DNA of 64,000 nucleotides from Hyphomicrobiales bacterium (GTDB lineage Bacteria; Pseudomonadota; Alphaproteobacteria; Rhizobiales; Rhizobiaceae), in assembly GCA_900470195.1 (NCBI GenBank), contig UEIJ01000020.1:248001-312000 (forward strand). Reading direction: 5' to 3'. This document shows, piece by piece, positions 38,277 through 47,073 of the stretch; position 1 is the first letter of the stretch, and every line of letters starts with the position of its first letter. Position numbers and translations under genes: made by a program. The notes under the pieces are model-generated. The model was not told the DNA's origin, searched no databases, and saw nothing but the letters and a program-made list of their open reading frames with translations.

Positions 38277-38515
38277 GAATGGTCCCCTCAATGAACCATC
38301 CGGAGCCATGGCCTGCTGCCCTCACAGAGACGGCACAACCCCGGATAATGGTCAATCAATGGAGACGCATGCGCGAGTTATGCCCGCTCGTATTTCACAA
38401 TCCTACGATTTTATGAAATGCACCCCTATTCCGCACAGTGAATTGCATAGATCACGCACAATGTTCCGGCGGGTTTGAGCTTAATGCGCATGTGGGTCAG
38501 CAGCCTGACCAGCCG

Positions 38516-39421
38516 TCATTTCCGGTTCCGGATATTGGAGGGCGTGACACCCTTCAGCTTTTTCATTGTCGCAGTCAAATGGCTCTGGCTGGAAAAACCG
38601 CTAACATACGCCACTTCAGCGATGGACATCTCGCTCTCGGCAAGGAGCCGCTCGGCATAAGCAAGCCTCAGACCCAAAAGATAACCGTAGGGCGCTTGCC
38701 CGAATGTCTGCGTAAAGCCGCTGATAAAGTGGCTAGGCGAAAGATCACAAATCGTGGCAAGGTCCGCCACGGTAAGCTTGCGCGAAACATTTTCCCGCAT
38801 GAAAGCCAGAACTTTCTTCGCATTATAAAGCGAAAGGCCGGTTCTCGGCTTCGCGCGGGCTTCGCCATCTTCATCACTCTGGAAAAGGTGGACAATCAGT
38901 CTTGTAACCAGTGCGTCTACTCGTGCGGGCTCGACCGCTTCCGGCGCAGCCAGCATCGCTTTCAATTGTCTCGCCATATCAAGAGCAACCACGTCAACAG
39001 CGGGCGACGCGACCGTCGTTTCAAGCTCCGTCGAATCCTGTTTCCGCAAGCAGTTCGGCTTGATTGCCAGAATTATGCTTTCCTTATCTGAAGCCCATTT
39101 CATAGACACCGGGCTGTTGGCTGCGCTTGTCAAAACGGCGCCTGCCTGCACTTCGGCCAGTGCTATCCGACGGCCACCGGATATGTATTCGAGGTCTCTT
39201 ACGGGAGTTAGAAATATTTCAACCAGATGAGCTCTTGCCACAAACGCAAGCGACCCCGAACGACAGACGCAGTGCGCGACTTCACCTCGGGCGGTAATCT
39301 GCCCTGACCGCAAGCTGCCTGGAGGGATATCGAAATGAAAGGTGCCTGCCTGTAGAATGTTTGAGCAAGCATGTGCCTGATCTTCACCGGCAATCACTTC
39401 TTGCCGAGCTTGAGCCGTCAT
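38516..39421 (-). CDS. AraC-family regulator upstream of the giant repeat-protein operon
   Basis: A 301-residue protein with a cupin-like N-terminal sensing region (FHFDIPPGSLRSGQITARGEVAHCVCRSGSLAFV) and a C-terminal AraC DNA-binding domain (KLTVADLATICDLSPSHFISGFTQTFGQAPYGYL, then SIAEVAYVSGFSSQSHLTATMKKLKGVTPSNIR). The ATG used follows a GGGG tract; a TTG eight codons earlier (39445) is possible. It reads in the same direction as the giant gene, whose start is 239 bp beyond its stop; the gap has no other gene. It may control that operon, but the gap is large enough for a separate promoter. Confidence 0.85.
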   Translation of the reverse strand: MTAQARQEVIAGEDQAHACSNILQAGTFHFDIPPGSLRSGQITARGEVAHCVCRSGSLAFVARAHLVEIFLTPVRDLEYISGGRRIALAEVQAGAVLTSAANSPVSMKWASDKESIILAIKPNCLRKQDSTELETTVASPAVDVVALDMARQLKAMLAAPEAVEPARVDALVTRLIVHLFQSDEDGEARAKPRTGLSLYNAKKVLAFMRENVSRKLTVADLATICDLSPSHFISGFTQTFGQAPYGYLLGLRLAYAERLLAESEMSIAEVAYVSGFSSQSHLTATMKKLKGVTPSNIRNRK

Positions 39422-39519
39422 TATATCTGTCAACCCCGCACACAAGACTCAGAAACCGAGCCTCCAAAATATTCATGATTCACCCCCCCGACCCAACAAT
39501 GTTCTAAAGTATTTCATAT

Positions 39520-39575
39520 GTAAAGTTAGATATATATATTTCATAAATTTAGTATATACTAATATATATTAGAGA
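39520..39575. promoter_or_regulatory. AT-rich island with overlapping palindromes
   Basis: TAGTATATACTA (39550-39561) and CTAATATATATTAG (39559-39572) are both perfect palindromes and overlap by three bases, inside a stretch that is nearly all A and T. It lies between the AraC gene start and the end of the GntR gene. It may be a promoter, a nucleoid-protein site or an operator for the AraC protein. Confidence 0.35.
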
Positions 39576-39582
39576 TTGCACC

Positions 39583-39663
39583 TTATAAGCTCTCAACATA
39601 CTTGCGATAGTTTGTCGGCCCCATACTCTGCATAACTGCGCTCAGCATCAGGGCCATCGTCAT
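39583..39663 (-). pseudogene. Possible 26-codon gene remnant
   Basis: A short frame reads MTMALMLSAVMQSMGPTNYR and ends KYVESL. Its codon use is like the neighbouring genes, and the frame is closed upstream by a stop at 39673-39675. There is no good ribosome-binding site. It may be the C-terminal end of a gene lost between the AraC and mat loci, or chance. I do not recognise it. Confidence 0.2.
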
Positions 39664-39702
39664 GTGGATAGTTCAAGCGGCGCTTCTCGCTCGTCTATAA
39701 AA

Positions 39703-40362
39703 TTACTCTTTCAGGCTAAAAGCGCTTGCTATTGATGACATCAGATCATTGAAACGGTCCCCCTGAATGGCGACGTGATTGCGAAGCAGTTCACGTGCGG
39801 CGGAGGCGTCACCTGCCAGAATTGCGTCGACGATTTCGGTATGCTCCTGAATTGAAGTGCGCATACGGTTGTGGACTCGCAACTGTAACCGCCGATAAGG
39901 TCGAAGACGCTTGTGCAGCATGAGGCATTGTTCCGCAAGGAAGCCGCAGTGACTGGCGGCGTAGATAACCTTATGAAACTGCTCATTATCGTAATAATAG
40001 CGGTCTGTATCCTCCGTGCTTGCCGAATTTGCACAGGCTTCGTGAGCTGCCAGGAGAGCCAACTTGTCGTCCGTCGTAAAGCGCTGCGCCGCACGTGCTC
40101 CGGCAGCTCCCTCCAGTTCCGACATGACTTCGAATTTTTCCAGAATTTGATGCGGTTGGGGATTCGTGACTATGGCCCCGCGACGATGGCGTATTTCAAT
40201 TAACCCGTTCTCGGACAACTGTTTCAACGCTTCGCGAATGGGGGTGCGCGATACGCCGTATTCCTCCGCCAGACGCATCTCATCGAGCCGCTCTCCCGGC
40301 GCATAACGTACGGTGAGAATTCCTTCTTCAATCTGGTCTCTTACAGTCTTCACGACGTTCAT
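39703..40362 (-). CDS. matR: GntR/FadR-type regulator of the malonate operon (MatR-like)
   Basis: A 219-residue regulator. The winged helix-turn-helix at the N-terminus reads IEEGILTVRYAPGERLDEMRLAEEYGVSRTPIREALKQLSENGLIEIRHRRGAIV; the C-terminal half is an FCD ligand domain (AHEACANSASTEDTDRYYYDNEQFHKVIY, with metal-binding His residues). The ATG at 40362 follows GAGGG at good spacing. A longer frame from 40422 would start inside the 16-bp palindrome that looks like the operator, so the shorter start is preferred. It diverges from matA, as MatR does in Rhizobium, and probably represses the operon until malonate is present. Confidence 0.87.
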   Translation of the reverse strand: MNVVKTVRDQIEEGILTVRYAPGERLDEMRLAEEYGVSRTPIREALKQLSENGLIEIRHRRGAIVTNPQPHQILEKFEVMSELEGAAGARAAQRFTTDDKLALLAAHEACANSASTEDTDRYYYDNEQFHKVIYAASHCGFLAEQCLMLHKRLRPYRRLQLRVHNRMRTSIQEHTEIVDAILAGDASAARELLRNHVAIQGDRFNDLMSSIASAFSLKE

Positions 40363-40413
40363 CACAAACCCTCTGCGTCTCCCTGGTTCTTCATTGTGCA
40401 TCCATAAAATGAA

Positions 40414-40437
40414 ATCTTGCATGCAAGATACTTGACG
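40414..40437. promoter_or_regulatory. Candidate MatR operator and matA promoter
   Basis: ATCTTGCATGCAAGAT (40414-40429) is a perfect 16-bp palindrome in the regulator/matA divergent gap, of the size expected for a GntR/FadR-type site. Two bases after it stands TTGACG, a fair -35, with GATACC 17 bp further on as a possible -10. A bound repressor would cover the -35 region. Confidence 0.65.
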
Positions 40438-40557
40438 TCGAATGCATAATGCAGGATACCTAAACCCATATTCACTGGCAAAGCAGAAAAGGCCAGCGAC
40501 TTTCTGGTTATACCGCGACTAAGCAAATTAATGGTTCCTATCCATGGGAGTGGGATA

Positions 40558-41901
40558 ATGGCACCAAATAAATCCGTCCTTGATGGACTGTTGAAGAGCG
40601 TATTGGCGCGCGGAAGCCTCGTGTTCGGCTGGCCATCGCGTATTGATGAGCGGCACAATCCCCAAGCGGTACTGAAGCTCTGCTCGATATTGCTTTCCAG
40701 CCGGGGCGAAGCTACCGGAATGGCTCTGGCCGAAGAGATTCTCAGCATTTGGTCCCAGCTGGACCAGGATGAGCGGCTGGAAATCATGCACGCGCTGCTC
40801 GTCGATTTCGGACCGGATATTTCACTTCTTGAAAAAACTATCGCCGACTATCGCAGCAATCCAACATTCGAAAATCTAAGCAAGTTGCATATGGCGAGCG
40901 AGCCAAGACGACAGGAACTCATTCGCCGGCTTAATTTGGCGCGTAACGGTGTAGCCACTTTGGTGGATATGCGAGAGCAGCTGCAGGACTTCATAAGGAA
41001 CCATAAGGAACTGACTGTCGTGGATGCTGACTTTCTGCATCTTTTCAGTTCGTGGTTCAACCGCGGTTTTCTGATCCTGCGCAGGATCGACTGGTCAACA
41101 CCAGCCAACATTCTTGAAAAAATCATCCGCTATGAAGCGGTGCATGAAATCAAGGATTGGAAGGATCTGCGCCAAAGGCTCGAGCCGGAAGACCGGCGGT
41201 GTTATGCCTTCTTTCATCCCCAGTTGCCTGACGAACCGCTGATTTTCGTTGAGATTGCGCTGACTGAGGAAATATCGGCAAGCATTTCTCACCTATTGGC
41301 AGACCAGCGCGAGCTTATCCCTGCGGGTGAAGCCAACACGGCAGTCTTCTATTCCATTTCCAACTGTCAGGCAGGTTTGAGAGGCGTTTCCTTCGGCAAT
41401 TTCCTCATCAAGCAAGTCGTAGAGGAATTGCAGCGCGACCTGCCGAACCTCAGAACTTTTGTCACATTATCGCCCGTTCCGGGACTTGCAGCTTGGTTGT
41501 CTGATCACGGCCACCCCACCGAAATGGGCAATACAACACGCGACAGGTTGATGGCCGGCACGCTGGAATACTTCTTCTCAGGTAAAAAAGCAGACGGTCG
41601 GCACTGTGATCCGGTCGCCCGTTTTCACCTTGGCAACGGTGCGCGGTTGGAGCGGATCGTGATGGAGGCGGATCGTTCAGAACGCAGCATGCGACAGTCA
41701 TTCGGTGTCATGGTGAATTATCTCTACAAGCCCGATGAAATCGAAGCCAATCACGAGGCTTACGTCCAGCACGGAGACGTCGCTGCTTCGCGAGAACTGC
41801 AACGCCTCTGGCAGTCTGCCCGTTCTCAAAACAAGCTAGGCGCGACGGGAAACCGGGCCGGACACATTGCAGGATCAACCCATGGTCAATCATCTCTTTG
41901 A
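40558..41901 (+). CDS. matA: Malonyl-CoA decarboxylase MatA
   Basis: A 447-residue enzyme converting malonyl-CoA to acetyl-CoA and CO2. The N-terminal half is the helical MCD domain; the C-terminal half has the acetyltransferase-like fold. Family blocks are AVFYSISNCQAGLRGVSFGNFLIKQVVEEL, LRTFVTLSPVPGLAAWL and DPVARFHLGNGARLERI (Ser and His catalytic positions). Length is like the rhizobial enzyme. The ATG at 40558 follows GGGAG; an ATG nine codons earlier has none. The end overlaps matB by 20 nt. Acts in the cytoplasm on MatB's product. Confidence 0.94.
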   Translation: MAPNKSVLDGLLKSVLARGSLVFGWPSRIDERHNPQAVLKLCSILLSSRGEATGMALAEEILSIWSQLDQDERLEIMHALLVDFGPDISLLEKTIADYRSNPTFENLSKLHMASEPRRQELIRRLNLARNGVATLVDMREQLQDFIRNHKELTVVDADFLHLFSSWFNRGFLILRRIDWSTPANILEKIIRYEAVHEIKDWKDLRQRLEPEDRRCYAFFHPQLPDEPLIFVEIALTEEISASISHLLADQRELIPAGEANTAVFYSISNCQAGLRGVSFGNFLIKQVVEELQRDLPNLRTFVTLSPVPGLAAWLSDHGHPTEMGNTTRDRLMAGTLEYFFSGKKADGRHCDPVARFHLGNGARLERIVMEADRSERSMRQSFGVMVNYLYKPDEIEANHEAYVQHGDVAASRELQRLWQSARSQNKLGATGNRAGHIAGSTHGQSSL

Positions 41902-43396
41902 CGCAATCCGTCTCTCCATTACCTCTCCCGAAAGCACGTTTATTGAGCTTGAAGACGGGAAAGTATGGACTTATGGCGCCATGTTTAACTGCTCGGCGCG
42001 TATTGCCCATGTTCTTGTGAAACTAGGCGTATCCCCAGGTGACCGGGTAGCGGTTCAGGTGGAAAAAAGCGCCCAGGCGCTGATGCTTTATCTCGGATGC
42101 CTGCGGGCCGGTGCGGTCTATCTGCCCCTCAATACGGCTTATACGCCTGCGGAACTCGAATATTTTCTGGGTGACGCCACGCCGAAACTGGTGGTCGTCT
42201 CGCCCTGCGCGGCAGAACAGCTGGAACCGCTGGCGCGACGGGTCGGCACCAGATTGTTAACGCTTGGCGTAAACGGTGACGGCTCATTGATGGATATGGC
42301 GAGCCTCGAACCGGTGGAGTTTGCCGATATCGAACGCAAAGCGGACGATCTTGCGGCGATCCTCTATACGTCCGGGACAACAGGCCGTTCCAAAGGAGCG
42401 ATGCTGACCCACGACAACCTGTTGTCGAATGCACAGACGCTGCGCGAACACTGGCGTTTTACCAGTGTCGACCGATTGATCCATGCACTGCCAATCTTTC
42501 ATACGCACGGGCTGTTTGTGGCCACTAACGTGACACTTCTGGCCGGCAGCGCAATTTACCTGCTTAGCAAGTTCGATCCGGACCGGATATTTGCGCTGAT
42601 GATGCGTGCAACTGTGATGATGGGCGTGCCGACCTTCTATACAAGACTTTTGCAGGACGATCGGCTCAACAAGGCCAACACGCGGCACATGCGCCTCTTC
42701 ATCTCGGGCTCGGCACCGCTTTTGGCCGAGACCCATCGTCTTTTTGAAGAATGTACGGGACACGCCATTCTGGAACGCTACGGCATGACGGAAACGAACA
42801 TGATCACCTCCAATCCCTATGACGGGGCGCGTGTGCCGGGCACGGTCGGTTACGCGCTTCCCGGCGTTTCCGTCCGCATTACCGATCCGGTAAGTGGGGA
42901 ACCGCTCGCTGCGGGAGAACCCGGCATGATCGAGGTGAAGGGACCGAACGTATTCCAAGGTTATTGGAATATGCCCGACAAGACCAAGGAGGAATTTCGT
43001 TCCGACGGTTACTTCACCACCGGTGATATCGGCGTGATGGAGACGGATGGCCGCATCTCCATCGTCGGACGCGGCAAAGATCTCATTATATCCGGAGGAT
43101 ATAACATCTATCCGAAAGAGATTGAAAATGAGATCGACACTATTGCAGGCGTGGTCGAAAGCGCTGTGATCGGCGTTCCGCATCCCGATCTTGGTGAAGG
43201 CGTAACCGCCATCGTGGTGGGGCAACCGAATGCCCAACTGGATATAACGACGATCACGAACAATCTCCAGGGACGGCTTGCGCGTTTCAAACAACCGAAG
43301 AACGTCATTTTTGTCGACGACCTGCCACGCAATACAATGGGCAAAGTGCAGAAAAATGTACTGCGCGACCGATACCGGGACCTCTACCTGAAATAG
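41882..43396 (+). CDS. matB: Malonyl-CoA synthetase MatB
   Basis: A 504-residue acyl-CoA synthetase (ANL family) joining malonate and CoA with ATP. The P-loop is LYTSGTTGRSKGAM; YGMTETN, FTTGDIG and the C-terminal lysine in GKVQKNVLR are all present. Segments such as PGDRVAVQVEKSAQALMLYLGCLR and HALPIFHTHGLFVATNVTLL match rhizobial MatB as I remember it. The start chosen (MVNHLFDAI) aligns with that protein and has AGGA seven bases upstream; it lies inside the end of matA. It makes malonate usable as a carbon source. Confidence 0.95.
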   Translation: MVNHLFDAIRLSITSPESTFIELEDGKVWTYGAMFNCSARIAHVLVKLGVSPGDRVAVQVEKSAQALMLYLGCLRAGAVYLPLNTAYTPAELEYFLGDATPKLVVVSPCAAEQLEPLARRVGTRLLTLGVNGDGSLMDMASLEPVEFADIERKADDLAAILYTSGTTGRSKGAMLTHDNLLSNAQTLREHWRFTSVDRLIHALPIFHTHGLFVATNVTLLAGSAIYLLSKFDPDRIFALMMRATVMMGVPTFYTRLLQDDRLNKANTRHMRLFISGSAPLLAETHRLFEECTGHAILERYGMTETNMITSNPYDGARVPGTVGYALPGVSVRITDPVSGEPLAAGEPGMIEVKGPNVFQGYWNMPDKTKEEFRSDGYFTTGDIGVMETDGRISIVGRGKDLIISGGYNIYPKEIENEIDTIAGVVESAVIGVPHPDLGEGVTAIVVGQPNAQLDITTITNNLQGRLARFKQPKNVIFVDDLPRNTMGKVQKNVLRDRYRDLYLK

Positions 43397-43534
43397 CCGG
43401 GAAGTTGGCGGCGGGGACGGCGTGCGTAAACCGGTGTCGAGTAAAGATACAAACAAAAACAATCACACAGAGCGTTGAGCTGGTTCAATCAGACAGCAGC
43501 GCGTTCTAGGCGGAACTTCAAAGGAGGCACATCA

Positions 43535-44380
43535 ATGTTGAAAACAATAAAACTACTTGCATCGTCTATCGCGATAGCCGCGGCGTCCTGCGCTATGGCG
43601 CAGGCCGAGCCGCTGAAACTTACCATCGCCACCGAAGGTGCGTTTCCGCCCTATAATCTCACCAAGCCGGACGGAACATTGGATGGCTATGAGGTTGAGC
43701 TGGGCATGCATCTGTGCAAGACGATGGGGGCCGAATGCACTTTCGTTGCCCAGTCTTTCGAGGGTGTGATCCCGGCGCTCAACGCCGGCAAGTTCGATGC
43801 CGCGATGACCGGCATGTCCATGACGCCCAAGCGTCAGGAAGCGGTCGACTTCTCCGTTTCCTACGGTCGCGTGCCCCAGGCTTTTGCAGCGCTTGATACA
43901 AGCCCGCTGGTCAATTTGAAACATGCCGGAGAAACTTATCCACTCGCGACCGACGAAGCCGGAGCGCAAAAGGCGATCGATGACATCAAGGACGATCTCA
44001 AGGGTAAAACTGTCGGCGTGCAGGTTGCATCGATCGGCAGCATACTGGTCAAGCACTATCTGGCGGACGATGTCACCATCCGCGAATATAAGACCACCGA
44101 AGAACACGATCTCGACCTGAAAGCCGGGCGTGTTGATTTCGTCGCAGCTTCCATCGCTTATCTGACAGCAGTGCAGAAGAAGCCAGGCTTCGAACAGCTC
44201 AAGATCGTGGGGCCGCATTTTCAAGGCGGTATGCTCGGGCCGGGTATCGGCGTTGCGATGCGCAAGGGAGATACCGCACTGAAGGCCAAATTCGACGAGG
44301 CGATCAAGGCCGCGACGGCGGACGGCACCATCAAATCACTGTCTGAAAAGTGGTTCGGCTTCGATATTACACCTCTGTAA
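43535..44380 (+). CDS. Amino-acid-type ABC binding protein without linked permease
   Basis: A 281-residue periplasmic protein. It has a Sec signal (residues 1-24, ending AMAQA) and an SBP_bac_3 domain: LTIATEGAFPPYNLTKPDGTLDGYEVELGMHLCKTMGAECTFV, then NAGKFDAAMTGMSMTPKRQEAVDFS. AGGAGG at good spacing sets the start; a 20-codon extension is rejected. The family normally binds Arg, Lys, ornithine or other polar amino acids. No permease or ATPase gene lies near, so it must share a transporter or act in sensing. It stands between matB and an M20 hydrolase gene, with 138 bp before it and a hairpin after it. Confidence 0.88.
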   Translation: MLKTIKLLASSIAIAAASCAMAQAEPLKLTIATEGAFPPYNLTKPDGTLDGYEVELGMHLCKTMGAECTFVAQSFEGVIPALNAGKFDAAMTGMSMTPKRQEAVDFSVSYGRVPQAFAALDTSPLVNLKHAGETYPLATDEAGAQKAIDDIKDDLKGKTVGVQVASIGSILVKHYLADDVTIREYKTTEEHDLDLKAGRVDFVAASIAYLTAVQKKPGFEQLKIVGPHFQGGMLGPGIGVAMRKGDTALKAKFDEAIKAATADGTIKSLSEKWFGFDITPL

Positions 44381-44402
44381 GCAGGATCGAGCGCCAGCTT
44401 TG

Positions 44403-44428
44403 GCTTCGCCGGGTTCATCCGGCGAAGC
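44403..44428 (+). other. Hairpin between binding-protein and M20 hydrolase genes
   Basis: A perfect 10-bp stem, GCTTCGCCGG / CCGGCGAAGC, with a 6-nt loop, placed 22 bp after the binding-protein stop and 42 bp before the next start. No T-run follows. It is likely a 3' stabiliser or attenuator within one operon rather than a full terminator. Confidence 0.55.
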
Positions 44429-44470
44429 TGCAGACTTTGACAATCGTAGCACCCGCACCGAGTATCTCCC

Positions 44471-45874
44471 ATGATGTCCCGAGAAGCCTGCCGTGCCCAA
44501 GCCATGAACTATGTCAAAACCGGCCAGTTGATCCGGGATCTCGGGCGCCTGGTGGCTCGCCGCTCCGTCAGCCAATCCGAGGGCAATCCCGGCGCCTCCC
44601 GGGCGTATCTCAGTGAGGACATCGGACCCCTCCTCCAGAATTATGGTTTTGAAACCACGATCTGCGACAATCCTCGCAGTGACGGACCGCCGCTGATGAT
44701 TGCCCGGCATATTGAGGATGCTGCCTTGCCGACCGTTCTCATTTACGGTCATGGAGATGTCTGCAACGGCGAGGCACATCGCTGGCGCGACGGGCTGCAT
44801 CCCTTCGAGTTGATACAGGAGGGGGACCGTCTCTACGGGCGCGGCACCGCCGACAACAAGATTCAACATCTGATCAACATTACTGCCCTCGGTCTGTTGC
44901 TCAAGACAAACGGCAAGCTCGGCTTCAATGCCAAGATCATACTTGAAATGGGCGAGGAAACCGGTTCCCCCGGTCTAAGGGAATTTCTTGAAATTAGGCG
45001 CGATGAGCTTTCCGCAGACGTGCTGATCGCTTCCGACGGCCCACGTCTTTCACCAACCGTTCCGACTGTTTTTATGGGGTCGCGGGGCGCAGTCGATATA
45101 GACTTTACCTTACGGTTGCGCGATCAGGATTATCACTCAGGAAATTTCGGCGGACTGCTGGCTGATCCGTCGATCATTCTTGCGCATGCGCTGGCAAGCA
45201 TCACCGATAAGCGCGGCCAGATCCAAATTCCCGAGTGGCGACCGGACAGTCTTTCAGACGATATCCGGGCCCTTCTCTCCAAACTGCCTTATCGTCAGCA
45301 CGACCCGGAATGGGGCGAAAAGAGCCTGACGCCAACCGAGCGGGTTTTTGGCTGGAATTCTTTTGCGGTTCTTGCGCTGTCTTCGGGCAACATCGCTGCA
45401 CCGCAGTCGGCCATCTCATCTGAGGCGCGCGCGGTCGGCCAGTTGCGTTTTGTCGTCGGAACGGACATGGACGACATTGTGCCGGCCCTTCGGCGTCATT
45501 TAGATGCACATGGCTTCAGCATGGTGGACGTCGCTCTCCACGGCGAAGCATTCAAGGCGACGCGTTTTTCCCTGGATCACCCGTGGGTAGCATTCGTGTG
45601 TGACTCGATCACCAAAAGCACAGAACAAGCGCCGCATATTTTGCCCAATCTCGCTGGCTCCCTGCCAAATGACATGTTCACGGACATTCTTGGTTTGCCG
45701 ACTATATGGGTGCCACACAGCTATGCTGAATGCGGACAACACGGACCAGACGAGCACGCCCTGCTTTCCATCGCCCAGCAAGGCATGCAAATCATGACCG
45801 ATCTGTTTCTCGATATCGGCAATCTGTCGTCAGAGGGCTCTCCCTCCATGAAAAAGATGAACAACCACCGATAG
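44471..45874 (+). CDS. M20-family metallohydrolase in the malonate locus
   Basis: A 467-residue zinc hydrolase. Metal and catalytic residues are visible: H94 and D96 in GHGDV, D128 in TADNK, E162-E163 in GEETG, D189 in ASDGPR, and a C-terminal His in ECGQHGPDEHALL. The dimerisation domain lies in between. There is no signal peptide, so it acts in the cytoplasm. M20 enzymes split amide bonds of N-acyl amino acids, dipeptides or carbamoyl compounds; the substrate is unknown. Its position after malonate genes and an amino-acid binder suggests an N-malonyl amine or amino acid. An ATG 11 codons later is possible. Its stop is 23 bp from the convergent kinase gene. Confidence 0.87.
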   Translation: MMSREACRAQAMNYVKTGQLIRDLGRLVARRSVSQSEGNPGASRAYLSEDIGPLLQNYGFETTICDNPRSDGPPLMIARHIEDAALPTVLIYGHGDVCNGEAHRWRDGLHPFELIQEGDRLYGRGTADNKIQHLINITALGLLLKTNGKLGFNAKIILEMGEETGSPGLREFLEIRRDELSADVLIASDGPRLSPTVPTVFMGSRGAVDIDFTLRLRDQDYHSGNFGGLLADPSIILAHALASITDKRGQIQIPEWRPDSLSDDIRALLSKLPYRQHDPEWGEKSLTPTERVFGWNSFAVLALSSGNIAAPQSAISSEARAVGQLRFVVGTDMDDIVPALRRHLDAHGFSMVDVALHGEAFKATRFSLDHPWVAFVCDSITKSTEQAPHILPNLAGSLPNDMFTDILGLPTIWVPHSYAECGQHGPDEHALLSIAQQGMQIMTDLFLDIGNLSSEGSPSMKKMNNHR

Positions 45875-45897
45875 GAAACAATAACAGCAACGGGCAA

Positions 45898-47073
45898 TCA
45901 GGAAGAGCGTTCCGCAGTATCCTCTGGGATGAGAATGGATACGATAGCGCCGCCACCCGGTCGATTACGGAGTTCAAGCTTTCCACCATGGGCGGCGGCT
46001 ATCGCCTGCACAACCGATAGGCCGAGCCCTGTCCCTCCGGTCGCCCTCGACCGTGACGCATCCCCGCGCCAGAAAGGATTGACACTTATGTCATCCATAT
46101 TTTCTGGAAAGCCGGGGCCGCGATCAAGGATGCGTATGGCGATGAAACCGTGTGCGGTGAGTTCGGTCTGGCATCGCAGCACTCCGCCAGCAGCAGCATA
46201 GCGGCAGGCATTTTCCAGAAGCGCGAGGATGGCCTGCCGGATTCGCTGGTGATCGGCTACAGTTACCGCTGGCGTCAATTCCTTTTCGACGGGAAGCTTG
46301 CTTGCTTCAAGCATAGGCTTGGCGGCATCGAGCACGGCCTCCACCAATTCGGCCACATCGAAACGCTCCCGATCAATGACGAGTTTTTGTCCTATAGCCA
46401 GCGACAGCGTCCGCAAGTCTTCAACAAGTCGGGATAGACCTTCAACCTGCATCAAGAGGCTTGCCATTGTTTTCGTGTCCATCGGGAATACCCCGTCCAC
46501 CATGCCCTGCATCGAGCCTCGCAAAATGGTGAGCGGTGTGCGCAACTCATGCGCTACTGCCATATTGTTAAAACGCAGCCTTTCTTCCATTGTCTCAAGG
46601 CTCGTTGCCAACGCATTGACGCTCTCTATGAGGCTCTTGATCTCCACCGTGCTCGTATAGGGCTCCGTCAGCCGGACGGAAAAATCTCCCGATTTCAGCC
46701 CTTCCGCTACCAGCGTCAACTGCTCCAGCGGCCGTGCGATCCTTCTCGCCAAATATATCCCGATGATGCTGCAGATCAGCGCCGAAACAAGACCGCAGAC
46801 GAGCACAGACAAGTAAAGCTGAAAGTCGACCGGGTCAGAAAGACCATTGAGGTGATCGAACAGTTCCCTTATCGCTGCCGGTTCCGGCACGATCCCGGAA
46901 TTCATCTCCCGATAGGCCTTGGCAGCATTGGCAGGCAGGCTTCTTATTACCCCCTCTTCCAGATAGGCAGCATAAGAGGTTACCCCCAGATAGGCCAGAC
47001 CAACGCTGAGAAGTAGCATGGCAGCAATTATGATGGCGGTCAAAGTGGCAAGCGGGAGCGTAGGTAGCTTCAT
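45898..47073 (-). CDS. Sensor histidine kinase, BaeS-like
   Basis: A 391-residue membrane kinase. TM1 (residues 8-30) and TM2 (86-108) enclose a short periplasmic loop; HAMP follows (RRIARPLEQLTLVAEGLKSGDF). The phosphorylated H175 lies in VAHELRTPLTILRG. The ATPase domain shows a degenerate N-box and clear DRGPGFPE and GGTGLGLSVVQAIAAAHGG. It is the partner of the regulator encoded just before it (4-nt overlap). BaeS senses envelope damage from indole, flavonoids and metals in E. coli; the same role here is an inference from pair similarity. Confidence 0.88.
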   Translation of the reverse strand: MKLPTLPLATLTAIIIAAMLLLSVGLAYLGVTSYAAYLEEGVIRSLPANAAKAYREMNSGIVPEPAAIRELFDHLNGLSDPVDFQLYLSVLVCGLVSALICSIIGIYLARRIARPLEQLTLVAEGLKSGDFSVRLTEPYTSTVEIKSLIESVNALATSLETMEERLRFNNMAVAHELRTPLTILRGSMQGMVDGVFPMDTKTMASLLMQVEGLSRLVEDLRTLSLAIGQKLVIDRERFDVAELVEAVLDAAKPMLEASKLPVEKELTPAVTVADHQRIRQAILALLENACRYAAAGGVLRCQTELTAHGFIAIRILDRGPGFPENMDDISVNPFWRGDASRSRATGGTGLGLSVVQAIAAAHGGKLELRNRPGGGAIVSILIPEDTAERSS

